Assembly: GCF_900104815.1 (NCBI RefSeq)
Contig: NZ_FNTD01000004.1
Location: 3,736,501 to 3,800,500 of the forward strand
Source of the DNA: Streptomyces misionensis
GTDB lineage: Bacteria; Actinomycetota; Actinomycetes; Streptomycetales; Streptomycetaceae
Reading direction: 5' to 3'
DNA length: 64,000 bases
Below the pieces are notes generated by a model. The model was not told where the DNA came from. It was given only the letters and a program-made list of their open reading frames with translations, and did not search any database. How positions within the stretch are numbered: the first letter of the stretch is position 1; every line of letters starts with the position of its first letter. Shown here piece by piece: positions 56,483 to 64,000 of the stretch. A program made the translations under genes and the position numbers.

Positions 56483-57289
56483 GTGGAGGGCGTGTACCGG
56501 TTTCTGCTGACTCCGCGCTGGTGGGGCATCAACGTCTTCGTGCTGCTCGCCATCCCCTTCTGCATCTTCATGGGGTCCTGGCAGCTGAGCCGGTTCGAGG
56601 GGCGGGTGCAGGAGGAGCACGCCGCGAACCGGCAGGCCGCCTCCGACAGCTCCGAGGCGGCACGTCCGCTGGACTCGATGCTGCCGGTGGACAAGGCGAC
56701 GTCCGGGCGGCGGGTGACCGCGCACGGACGGTACGGGACGCAACTGCTCGTGCCCGGCCGGCAGCTCGACGACAAGGACGGGTTCTACGTCCTGACGCTG
56801 CTGCGCACCGGCACCGGCAAGGCGCTGCCGGTGGTGCGCGGATGGCTGCCGGGCAAGGCCGACGCGGCGAAGGCGCCCGCGCCGCCGCGGGGCGAGGTCA
56901 CGGTCACCGGCGCGCTCCAGGCGTCCGAGACGCCCGGGGACAACGGGGTGAGCGGGCAGGGCGGGCTGCCGGCGGGGCAGACGGCGGCGATCAGCTCGGC
57001 CTCGCTGGTCAACCTCGTGCCGTACCACCTCTACGACGCGTGGGTGACGCTGGACAAGGCCGACGCGGGGATGAAGGCGGTGCCGGCGACGGCCCCCGAC
57101 GGCACCGGGCTGGACCTGAAGGCGTTCCAGAACCTGGGGTACACCGGCGAGTGGTTCGTCTTCGCCGGGTTCACGGTGTTCATGTGGTTCCGGCTGCTGC
57201 GGCGCGAGGTCGAGGCCGCGCGGGACGCCGAGCTGGGCCTGGTGCCCGAGGAGGATGCGGCGCCGGTCACGGTGTCCTCCGGCGGCTGA
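56483..57289 (+). CDS. SURF1-family cytochrome oxidase assembly protein
   Basis: A 268-residue membrane protein with two hydrophobic helices near the ends (WGINVFVLLAIPFCIFMGSWQ and WFVFAGFTVFMWFRLLRREVE). Between them is the SURF1 beta domain (RVTAHGRYGTQLLVPGRQLDDKDGFYVLTLLRTGTGKALPVVRGWLPG). It aids assembly of cytochrome c oxidase. The start is GTG 56483 or GTG 56492; a GGAGGG lies between them, so the exact start is uncertain. Confidence 0.9.
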   Translation: MEGVYRFLLTPRWWGINVFVLLAIPFCIFMGSWQLSRFEGRVQEEHAANRQAASDSSEAARPLDSMLPVDKATSGRRVTAHGRYGTQLLVPGRQLDDKDGFYVLTLLRTGTGKALPVVRGWLPGKADAAKAPAPPRGEVTVTGALQASETPGDNGVSGQGGLPAGQTAAISSASLVNLVPYHLYDAWVTLDKADAGMKAVPATAPDGTGLDLKAFQNLGYTGEWFVFAGFTVFMWFRLLRREVEAARDAELGLVPEEDAAPVTVSSGG

Positions 57290-57327
57290 GCCCGCCTTCG
57301 CCGCTCGCGGCCGGGCGGGCCCGGACG

Positions 57328-58479
57328 CTACGACCCGGCCAGCAGCCCCGTGTAGTACACGGTCCCCGCGCACTCCCCCGTCACCACGGTGGACGCCGTC
57401 GGGGAACCCGCCTGGGGGGTGTGGGTGAGCAGGACGTTGCCGTTGGGCGGAGTGTCCCCGGAGCCGAGCTGGGTGGTGGCGCCGGAGGGGCCGCCGGTGT
57501 CGGTGGAGCCGTCCGTCGCGGTCGGCGTCGGGTCGGGGCTCGCGCCTCCGCCGGCCGGGCCGCCGGTCGAGCCGCCGCTCGTGGGACAGGTCTCGGAAGG
57601 CACGAAGGCGAACCTCTCCTCGTAGGCCGAACCCGGCTGGAGGACCAGCCCGCTCACCTCCTGCGAGGGGTCGGGCAGCCCGGTCGCCGCGTCCCCCGCC
57701 GCATGCCGCACGACGATGATCTTCGCCGGTTCCGCGGCCCCCTGCGCGCTCGCGCCCACCGTGCCCGCGCCGTCGACCGTACAGGCGCTCGCGGAGACGT
57801 TGGTGACGTGGAACGTGCCGTAGACGACCCCCGCGGAGTCCGGCGCGTCCGTGCTGCCCGTGGCGGAGCCCAGCTGGGCCGCCGTGCACACCGGGACGCC
57901 CGCGGCCAGGGTGGCCGACGGATCGGCGCCCGCGGCCGAACCCGCGCCCGCGCCGCCGGCCTTGCCCTTCTCCCCGGGCTTGCCCGGCTCCTTGCCGGGC
58001 TGGGCCGGCCGGCCGTCGGCGCCCTTGCCGCCGCTCGTCTCGCCGCCCTTGTCCCGGCCGTGCCCGGTGCCGGACTTGGCCTGCGAGGACTGGCCGGCCA
58101 TCGCGGTGTCGGGGTCGCTGCCGCCGGAGCCGGAGACGTGGACGAGGGCCGGGATGGCCGTACCGAAGAACAGGGCGGCCGCGGCCATGCCGACGGCGGC
58201 CTGCCGCTTGCGGGCCCGCCGCGCGGGCACCGCCCGGCGCAGGTGCTCAAGGGAGCCGGTGCTCGGCTCGATGCCGTCGACCGCGGAGTGCAGCAGCATC
58301 CGCAGCGCCGCCTCGTCCGACCCGGGCCCGCCGAGCGCCGGAGCCGGTTCCCCGGCCTGCGGGCCGCCGTCCGGTCCGCCGGAGCCCTCGCCCTCACCGA
58401 AGGAGTCCCGCGGCCCCTGGACGTCGTCCGCGGCCGGAGCGAGCCCCTCGGTGTTCCTGTCGTCGGGGCCGTGGTTCAC
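57328..58479 (-). CDS. Membrane-anchored protein, possible anti-sigma partner
   Basis: A 383-residue protein. The N-terminal ~75 residues are acidic, and LGGPGSDEAALRMLLHSAVDGIEPSTGSLEHLRRAVPARRARKRQ precedes a single helix (AAVGMAAAALFFGTAIPAL). The exported part has a long low-complexity linker (GKEPGKPGEKGKAGGAG) and a Cys-containing beta domain (GVPVCTAAQLGS, ACTVDGAG). Genetic position just downstream of the sigma factor suggests it regulates or senses for that sigma factor. No zinc anti-sigma HxxxCxxC motif is seen. Confidence 0.6.
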   Translation of the reverse strand: MNHGPDDRNTEGLAPAADDVQGPRDSFGEGEGSGGPDGGPQAGEPAPALGGPGSDEAALRMLLHSAVDGIEPSTGSLEHLRRAVPARRARKRQAAVGMAAAALFFGTAIPALVHVSGSGGSDPDTAMAGQSSQAKSGTGHGRDKGGETSGGKGADGRPAQPGKEPGKPGEKGKAGGAGAGSAAGADPSATLAAGVPVCTAAQLGSATGSTDAPDSAGVVYGTFHVTNVSASACTVDGAGTVGASAQGAAEPAKIIVVRHAAGDAATGLPDPSQEVSGLVLQPGSAYEERFAFVPSETCPTSGGSTGGPAGGGASPDPTPTATDGSTDTGGPSGATTQLGSGDTPPNGNVLLTHTPQAGSPTASTVVTGECAGTVYYTGLLAGS

Positions 58480-58537
58480 AGTTTCGTTCCCAGCGTGCGA
58501 TGACGTGTGGTGGTGGCGTCGCGGTGCAGTCCGTCGT

Positions 58538-59224
58538 TCATACGGGTTGCTCCATGGCCACCCGCAGCGCGGCGATCCCGCGCGAACCGTACGCCTTCAC
58601 CGAGCCCAGGGAGATGCCGAGCGTCTCGGCGACCTGGGCCTCGGTCATGTCCGCGAAGTAGCGCAGGACCAGCACCTCCCGCTGGCGGCGCTGCAGCCCC
58701 TTCATCGCCTTGATGAGGTCGCGGCGCTCCAGCTGGTCGTACGCGCCCTCCTCCGCGCTCGCCATGTCCGGCATCGGCTTGGAGAGGAGCTTCAGGCCGA
58801 GGATGCGCCGGCGCAGCGTGGAGCGGGAGAGGTTGACCACCGTCTGCCGGAGGTAGGCGAGGGTCTTCTGCGGGTCGCGGACGCGTTTGCGCGCCGAGTG
58901 GACGCGGATGAACGCCTCCTGGACGACGTCCTCGCAGGAGGCGGTGTCGTCGAGGAGGAGCGCGGCGAGACCGAGCAGCGAGCGGTAGTGCGCCCGGTAG
59001 GTCTCGGTGAGATGGTCGACGGTGGTGCCGGCGACGGCCTCGGCGGCCGTGCCCGCGGTGGTGTCCTCAGCGCCGTCTCGCTGACCGGGTATGCGGGCCG
59101 GCCCCGCGGCGGGCATGGGCGCGATCACCGGCATGCCGCCGGGCGTACGGGGCCGCAGTGCCGCACGCGGCGGCCGAAGGGCCGCCGTGCCGCGGGCCGC
59201 GGTGAGTTCGAGTACCTCTGCCAC
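58538..59224 (-). CDS. SigE-type ECF-like RNA polymerase sigma factor
   Basis: A 228-residue sigma-70 family protein of the ECF/SigE type. Region 2 covers LTETYRAHYRSLLGLAALLLDDTASCEDVVQEAFIRVHSA, and region 4 covers KGLQRRQREVLVLRYFADMTEAQVAETLGISLGSVKAYGSRGIAALR. The first ~65 residues (AARGTAALRPPRAALRPRTPGG) are an odd basic, Pro/Ala-rich extension, so the true start may be downstream, for example near the MPVIAPMP at residue 31. It likely forms a unit with the next gene on the strand. Confidence 0.85.
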   Translation of the reverse strand: MAEVLELTAARGTAALRPPRAALRPRTPGGMPVIAPMPAAGPARIPGQRDGAEDTTAGTAAEAVAGTTVDHLTETYRAHYRSLLGLAALLLDDTASCEDVVQEAFIRVHSARKRVRDPQKTLAYLRQTVVNLSRSTLRRRILGLKLLSKPMPDMASAEEGAYDQLERRDLIKAMKGLQRRQREVLVLRYFADMTEAQVAETLGISLGSVKAYGSRGIAALRVAMEQPV

Positions 59225-59551
59225 GCCAGTTGGACACGTCTGCCCCCGTCAGGGTTGTACGTGCCGGGCGTCACATGTGCGACAGCCGGCGGTGCCTCAA
59301 GTGCCGTCATGCGTCCCGCTCTTCCCCTATGTCCGATATGGACGGGCATCCCCGCACCCGGTCCGTTCGCGGCGTCCCCACGCCCCCCACCCCTCGCCCC
59401 GAAGAGTGACCGCAAAGACGCTCCCCGCCCTGCGCGCGGTTGCGGAGGGCGGGGAGGCACATCTTCTGTCGCCGAGAGGGACGGCTCAAGCGGTTTCGAC
59501 CATGGAGCCGGCCACGTTTCTCACACAGATCCTACAAAGCGGCACCACGGG
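59225..59551. other. Intergenic region between asd and the sigma gene
   Basis: About 330 bases without a gene. It carries the asd-side terminator at 59421-59456 and should contain the sigma gene promoter. Confidence 0.6.
59421..59456. terminator. Terminator of the lysC-asd operon
   Basis: CTCCCCGCCCT (59421-59431) pairs perfectly with AGGGCGGGGAG (59446-59456), 14-base loop. Confidence 0.85.
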
Positions 59552-60607
59552 TCACCCGGCGGACTCCCGGGCGACGAGCTCCGCGATCTGTACGAGGTTC
59601 AGTGCGGCACCTTTGCGCAAATTGTCGCCGCAGACGAAGAGTTCGAGCGCGGTCGGGTCGTCCAGCGCCCGCCGCAGCCGGCCCACCCAGGCGGGATCGG
59701 TGCCCACCACGTCGGCGGGGGTGGGGAACTCGCCGGCCGCCGGGTCGTCGCACAGCACCACGCCGGGCGCGGTGGCGAGGATCTCGCGGGCCCCAGCGAC
59801 ACCGGTCTCGCCCTGGAAGCGGGCGTGGACGGTGAGCGAGTGGGTGGTGACCACCGGCACCCGGACGCAGGTCACCGAGACCGGCAGCCCGGGCAGGGAG
59901 AGGATCCGGCGGGTCTCGTCGCGCACCCGCAGTTCCTCCGAGGACCAGCCGTCCTCGGCCGCCGTACCGGCCCACGGCACCACGTTCAGCGCGACCGGCT
60001 CGGGGAACGGGCCGGTCTGCTCGCCCACGGCCCGCCGTACGTCACCGGGCGCGGTGCCCAGCTCGGTGCCGGCGACCAGGGACAACTGGGCCCGCAGCGT
60101 CTCCACACCGGCCCGCCCGGCCCCGCTCACCGCCTGGTACGACGACACCACCAGCTCGCGCAGCCCGTACTCGGCGTGCAGCGCGGCCAGCGCGACGATC
60201 ATGGTGAGGGTGGTGGCGCCGGGGTTGGCGACGATGCCGTGCGGGCGGTTGCGCACCCGGTGGGCGTTGACCTCGGGCACCACCAGGGGCACGTCCGGGT
60301 CGGCGCGGAAGGCCCCGGAGTTGTCGACGACCACCGCGCCGCGCGCGACGGCGAGGGGCGCCCATTCGGCCGCGACCGGCTCCGGCACGTCGAACAGGGC
60401 GATGTCCACCCCGGCGAAGGAGTCCTCGGTCAGGGCCGCCACCTCGACCTCCTCCCCGCGCACGGTCAGCTTGCGGCCGGCCGAGCGGGGGGAGGCGAAC
60501 AGACGGATCTCGCCCCAGACGTCCGCGCGCTGGGACAGGATCTGGAGCATGACCCGGCCGACGGCTCCGGTCGCTCCCACGACCGCGAGCGTCGGCTTGG
60601 CGGTCAT
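59552..60607 (-). CDS. asd: Aspartate-semialdehyde dehydrogenase homologue lacking the catalytic Cys
   Basis: A 351-residue NADPH-dependent enzyme family that reduces aspartyl phosphate to the semialdehyde. The N-terminal [16 protein letters not shown]ossmann motif, [29 protein letters not shown] (Gln), and [18 protein letters not shown] (Arg, His) are in place. Yet the catalytic site reads ANPGATT; the usual NPNCTT or GNCT has a Cys, here Ala131 (codon at 60215-60217). It overlaps lysC by four bases. The fold and operon are correct, but activity is doubtful unless a second enzyme exists in the genome or the base reads are wrong. Confidence 0.85.
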   Translation of the reverse strand: MTAKPTLAVVGATGAVGRVMLQILSQRADVWGEIRLFASPRSAGRKLTVRGEEVEVAALTEDSFAGVDIALFDVPEPVAAEWAPLAVARGAVVVDNSGAFRADPDVPLVVPEVNAHRVRNRPHGIVANPGATTLTMIVALAALHAEYGLRELVVSSYQAVSGAGRAGVETLRAQLSLVAGTELGTAPGDVRRAVGEQTGPFPEPVALNVVPWAGTAAEDGWSSEELRVRDETRRILSLPGLPVSVTCVRVPVVTTHSLTVHARFQGETGVAGAREILATAPGVVLCDDPAAGEFPTPADVVGTDPAWVGRLRRALDDPTALELFVCGDNLRKGAALNLVQIAELVARESAG

Positions 60608-61875
60608 CGGCCGGTGCCTCCGTAGACGACGGCCTCGTCGGTGTCGGAGTCCAGCCCGAAGGCGGTGTGCACGGCGCGCACGGCCTCCGGCACGTCGTCC
60701 TTGCGGGTGACCACGGAGATGCGGATCTCGGAGGTGGAGATCAGCTCGATGTTCACGCCCGCGTCGGACAGCGCCTCGAAGAAGGCGGCGGTGACGCCCG
60801 GGTTGGTCTTCATGCCCGCGCCGACCAGCGAGATCTTGCCGATCTGGTCGTCGTAGCGCAGCGAGTCGAAGCCGATGCCGCCGCGGCTCTTCTCCAGGGC
60901 GTCGATGGCCTTGCGGCCCTCGCTCTTCGGCAGCGTGAAGGAGATGTCCGTCAGGCCGGTGGCGGCGGCGGACACGTTCTGCACGACCATGTCGATGTTG
61001 ATCTGGGCGTCGGCGATGGCCCGGAAGATCGAGGCGGCCTCACCCGGCTTGTCCGGCACGCCGACGACCGTGATCTTGGCCTCGGAGGTGTCGTGCGCGA
61101 CACCGGAGATGATGGCCTGCTCCACCTTCTTGTCCCCAATCGGCTCACTGCTGACCCACGTGCCCTGCAACCCGCTGAAGCTGGAGCGTACGTGGATCGG
61201 GATGTTGTAGCGGCGGGCGTACTCCACACAGCGGTGGAGGAGCACCTTGGAGCCGGAGGCCGCGAGCTCCAGCATGTCCTCGAAGGAGATCCAGTCGATC
61301 TTCCTGGCCTTCTTCACCACGCGCGGGTCGGCGGTGAACACGCCGTCGACGTCGGTGTAGATCTCACAGACCTCGGCGTCGAGGGCGGCGGCGAGGGCCA
61401 CTGCCGTGGTGTCCGAACCACCGCGGCCGAGGGTGGTGATGTCCTTCTTGTCGGCGCTGACGCCCTGGAAACCGGCGACGATCGCGATGTTGCCCTCGTC
61501 CAGCGCGGTCCGGATGCGGCCGGGCGTGACGTCGATGATCCGGGCCTTGTTGTGGACCGAGTCGGTGATGACGCCGGCCTGGCTGCCGGTGAAGGACTGG
61601 GCCTCGTGACCCAGGTTTTTGATCGCCATGGCCAGCAGCGCCATGGAGATACGCTCTCCGGCGGTCAGCAGCATGTCGAATTCACGCCCGGCAGGCATCG
61701 GAGAAACCTGCGCGGCGAGATCGATCAGCTCGTCCGTCGTGTCGCCCATCGCGGAAACGACGACGACAACCTGGTTGCCGTTCTTCTTCGCTTCCACGAT
61801 CCGCTTGGCGACGCGCTTGATGCCTTCGGCATCGGCTACGGAGGAGCCTCCGTACTTCTGCACGACAAGGCCCAC
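60604..61875 (-). CDS. lysC: Aspartokinase
   Basis: A 423-residue enzyme phosphorylating aspartate, first step to lysine, threonine, methionine and DAP. The signature [13 protein letters not shown] starts the kinase domain; two ACT domains follow ([18 protein letters not shown] and [19 protein letters not shown]). GTG 61875 has GAGGAG upstream. As in other actinomycetes, an internal GTG at 61125 ([15 protein letters not shown]) could start a separate small regulatory beta subunit. Coupled to the asd homologue by a four-base overlap. Confidence 0.95.
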   Translation of the reverse strand: MGLVVQKYGGSSVADAEGIKRVAKRIVEAKKNGNQVVVVVSAMGDTTDELIDLAAQVSPMPAGREFDMLLTAGERISMALLAMAIKNLGHEAQSFTGSQAGVITDSVHNKARIIDVTPGRIRTALDEGNIAIVAGFQGVSADKKDITTLGRGGSDTTAVALAAALDAEVCEIYTDVDGVFTADPRVVKKARKIDWISFEDMLELAASGSKVLLHRCVEYARRYNIPIHVRSSFSGLQGTWVSSEPIGDKKVEQAIISGVAHDTSEAKITVVGVPDKPGEAASIFRAIADAQINIDMVVQNVSAAATGLTDISFTLPKSEGRKAIDALEKSRGGIGFDSLRYDDQIGKISLVGAGMKTNPGVTAAFFEALSDAGVNIELISTSEIRISVVTRKDDVPEAVRAVHTAFGLDSDTDEAVVYGGTGR

Positions 61876-62069
61876 GTGCGCTCCTCGCTCGGTTCGTTTG
61901 TGTCGGCTCAGTTTAACGAGCGTCCGAAATCCACCACCCTGCTCCCGCATGGTGAGACATCCGCCGATGGGACCCCGGGCGCCCGCTTCCGCAGGGCCTC
62001 CTGCCCGCCCCGCGCCGGGCCACGCGAAACGTGCCCCGGGTCACAGCCCGGGGCCGCGGCCCGGCCGGC

Positions 62070-62726
62070 TCACATCCCGGGCCGGATGCCCAGCGGGCCG
62101 CCGATCTCCTCGGCCATGACGCGGCCCGCCTCGAACTCCAGGGTCTCGTCGCCCATCGGGGTCTGGTCGGTGTCCAGTCCGTCCAGCTCCTCCAGGGGCT
62201 GGTTGAGCCGGACGTGGATGAGCACCGACTGGAGGGCGCGCAGCACCGCGGAGGCCGTCGAACCCCAGTTGGAGAAGTAGGAGAACTGCCACCACCACAG
62301 CGCCTCGGTGGTGCGGCCCGCGCGGTAGTGGGCCATGCCGTGGCGCAGGTCCGTGATGACGTCGGCGAGGTCGTCCGAGATCCGGGCCGGCACCGGGGCC
62401 TTGCGGGGCTCGTAGGGGTCGAAGACCTCGGAGTAGACGTCGACGGGCTCCAGCAGCCGGGCGAAGTTCTCGCGCAGGGCGTCCACGTCGGCCTCCGGCC
62501 CCGGGTCGGGCTCGTAGCGCTCGTCGGGGACGATGTCCTCGTGGGCGCCCAGCCGGCCGCCGGCCAGCAGCAGCTGGGAGACCTCCAGCAGGAGGAACGG
62601 GACGGCCGAGCCGGGCTCGTCGCCCTTGGCCACCTCCGTGACGGCGACCAGGAAGCTCTCGACCTGGTCCGCGATCTGGACCGCGAAGTCGTCGGGGTCC
62701 TTGGCGTGCAGCGTGGCGTCAGACAT
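62070..62726 (-). CDS. DUF5063 family protein
   Basis: A 218-residue helical protein: [25 protein letters not shown], then [18 protein letters not shown] [16 protein letters not shown] and [29 protein letters not shown]. It is common directly downstream of recR in Streptomyces. It overlaps the recR end by eight bases. Function unknown. Confidence 0.82.
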   Translation of the reverse strand: MSDATLHAKDPDDFAVQIADQVESFLVAVTEVAKGDEPGSAVPFLLLEVSQLLLAGGRLGAHEDIVPDERYEPDPGPEADVDALRENFARLLEPVDVYSEVFDPYEPRKAPVPARISDDLADVITDLRHGMAHYRAGRTTEALWWWQFSYFSNWGSTASAVLRALQSVLIHVRLNQPLEELDGLDTDQTPMGDETLEFEAGRVMAEEIGGPLGIRPGM

Positions 62727-63318
62727 CTAGGAGTCTTCTCCCCTCGAAGGCGCGGCCGAGGGTGACCTCGTCCGCGTATTCCAGGTCGCCACCCACCGGG
62801 AGGCCGCTGGCCAGGCGGGTGACCTTCAGGCCCATGGGCTTGATCATGCGGGCGAGGTACGTGGCCGTCGCCTCGCCTTCGAGATTCGGATCGGTGGCCA
62901 GGATCAACTCCGTGACCGACCCGTCGGCCAACCGCGCGAGAAGTTCCCGTATACGCAGGTCGTCGGGTCCCACGCCCTCGATCGGGCTGATGGCGCCGCC
63001 CAGCACGTGGTAGCGGCCGCGGAACTCGCGGGTGCGCTCGATCGCGACGACGTCCTTGGGCTCCTCCACGACGCAGATCACGGCGGGGTCGCGGCGCGGG
63101 TCACGGCAGATGTTGCACAGCTCCTCCTGCGCGACGTTGCCGCACGTCGCGCAGAAGCGGACCTTCGCCTTGACCTCCAGGAGCGCCTGCGCGAGCCGCT
63201 TCACGTCCGTCGGCTCGGCCTGAAGCACGTGGAAGGCGATCCGCTGCGCGCTCTTGGGACCGACGCCGGGCAGCCGCCCCAGCTCGTCGATGAGGTCCTG
63301 GACCACGCCTTCGTACAA
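62719..63318 (-). CDS. recR: Recombination mediator RecR
   Basis: A 199-residue protein that, with RecF/RecO, loads RecA on gapped DNA. The N-terminal helix-hairpin-helix ([20 protein letters not shown]) is followed by a C4 zinc finger ([21 protein letters not shown]), a Toprim domain ([16 protein letters not shown]) and a Walker-like C terminus. Preceded by ybaB, as almost everywhere in bacteria. Confidence 0.95.
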   Translation of the reverse strand: MYEGVVQDLIDELGRLPGVGPKSAQRIAFHVLQAEPTDVKRLAQALLEVKAKVRFCATCGNVAQEELCNICRDPRRDPAVICVVEEPKDVVAIERTREFRGRYHVLGGAISPIEGVGPDDLRIRELLARLADGSVTELILATDPNLEGEATATYLARMIKPMGLKVTRLASGLPVGGDLEYADEVTLGRAFEGRRLLDV

Positions 63319-63369
63319 CGGACTGCCCTTCCTGGAGACCTTTCGGTACGTACGCTAGTGGGGACGGCC

Positions 63370-63714
63370 TCAGAACGGCAGACCGGGGATGCCCGTGCCG
63401 CCGCCCAGGCCCTGCGCCAGCGGGCCGAGCTTCTGCTGCTGGAGCGCCTGCGCGTTCTCGTTGGCCGCCTGCACGGCCGCCACGATCAGGTCGGCGAGGG
63501 TCTCGGTGTCCTCCGGGTCCACCGCCTTCGGATCGATCTTCAGTCCGCGCAGCTCGCCGGCGCCGGTCACGGTGGCCCGCACCAGGCCGCCGCCCGCCTG
63601 CCCGTCGACCTCCGTCTCCGCCAGTTCCTGCTGCGCCCGCTGCAGGTCCTGCTGCATCTTCTGCGCCTGCTGGAGCAACTGCTGCATGTTGGGCTGGCCA
63701 CCACCGGGGATCAC
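63370..63714 (-). CDS. ybaB: YbaB/EbfC nucleoid-associated protein
   Basis: A 114-residue DNA-binding dimer. The N-terminal coiled coil is [25 protein letters not shown], followed by the beta region [36 protein letters not shown]. It lies just upstream of recR on the same strand. Confidence 0.95.
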   Translation of the reverse strand: MIPGGGQPNMQQLLQQAQKMQQDLQRAQQELAETEVDGQAGGGLVRATVTGAGELRGLKIDPKAVDPEDTETLADLIVAAVQAANENAQALQQQKLGPLAQGLGGGTGIPGLPF

Positions 63715-63950
63715 GATCAGCTCCTCTACGTCTTTCTTCTTGGCACGAGCCTACGTGGTCCAGGCGGCCCTCGCGCCGCCACTCTTTCGAGTGAGAGAGA
63801 CGACGGACCTCTACCTGATCAAGACGCTCTTCCGGGCGGAAAAGCCGGGAAAGTCCCGACCGGGCCACCCGTTGGGCGGTAGGAAGGGTGACGCACGTCG
63901 CCAGGGAATGTCACGCCACGTGACCGGTCGTGATCAGTAGGGAGTGCCGG

Positions 63951-64000
63951 GTGGGTCAGCCGGAGATGCAGCCCGAGGGGCCGCCTCAGGACGGGCGGGG
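63951..64000 (+). CDS. 5' end of an unidentified gene, cut by the window edge
   Basis: GTG 63951 follows GGGAG at 63940-63944 and opens MGQPEMQPEGPPQDGRG, a polar, Pro-rich start that runs off the window. Divergent from ybaB. The visible part does not allow a family call. Confidence 0.45.
   Translation, partial: MGQPEMQPEGPPQDGR

Overview
The window is high-GC DNA from an actinomycete, almost certainly a Streptomyces chromosome. The evidence is GC-rich third codon positions, GTG/TTG starts, and a block of recognisable Streptomyces core genes (msiK, rlmB, cysS, ispF-ispD, carD, phoP-phoR/phoU, gpmA, mshA, lysC-asd, recR-ybaB). No CRISPR array, rRNA or intact transposase was seen.

Layout. 1-5.5 kb: a partial gene, an FAD aromatic hydroxylase, a secreted multi-domain protein, and a divergent LysR regulator/EamA exporter pair. 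5.6-11.7 kb: a tightly packed seven-gene acyl-assembly operon (ACP, ketosynthase, short KS-like protein lacking the active-site Cys, acyl-AMP ligase, thioesterase with a Cys nucleophile, aldo/keto reductase, AfsA-type double hotdog protein). It looks like a small uncharacterised biosynthetic cluster. 11.8-19.0 kb: an integrated actinomycete integrative element in the 3' end of a tRNA-Thr gene, with a 43-bp duplicated att core, xis, and decayed rep and int (each with one frameshift). Its cargo includes a lipoprotein, a candidate nuclease and a DUF4231/SLATT-type membrane protein. 19.3-38.7 kb: core chromosome covering the MsiK sugar-uptake ATPase, rRNA methylation, Cys-tRNA synthetase, isoprenoid (MEP) enzymes, CarD, the phosphate regulon genes with a PHO box, secreted proteins, a DUF1326/DUF2182 pair and a solitary L7/L12-like domain. 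38.8-45.3 kb: a second island, apparently inserted at the 3' end of gpmA, with imperfect att-like repeats but no integrase. It carries an NLR-type NB-ARC/TPR protein paired with a small helical protein; the two share a RVYQAGRD motif. It also holds a GntR regulator with three matching operator palindromes, a DUF1152 protein and an anti-sigma-like ATPase. 45.3-64 kb: core again, with gpmA, MFS exporter, AhpD-like protein, AraC regulator, mshA, NlpC/P60 hydrolase, S9 peptidase, two methyltransferases, SURF1, a SigE-type sigma factor with its neighbour, the aspartate-pathway operon and recR/ybaB.

How the parts relate. The two islands share non-coding modules: a ~100-bp repeat in three copies and a 75-bp repeat in two. 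Both have the same end architecture, with an att core followed inward by putative integrase arm sites. They are therefore probably related families of elements that have lost transfer genes and now carry candidate defence cargo. The most unusual items are the NLR pair with a shared amyloid-like motif, the AfsA-containing acyl cluster with its Cys thioesterase, and an aspartate-semialdehyde dehydrogenase homologue lacking the catalytic cysteine. All functional statements come from reading motifs by eye; no database search was possible.
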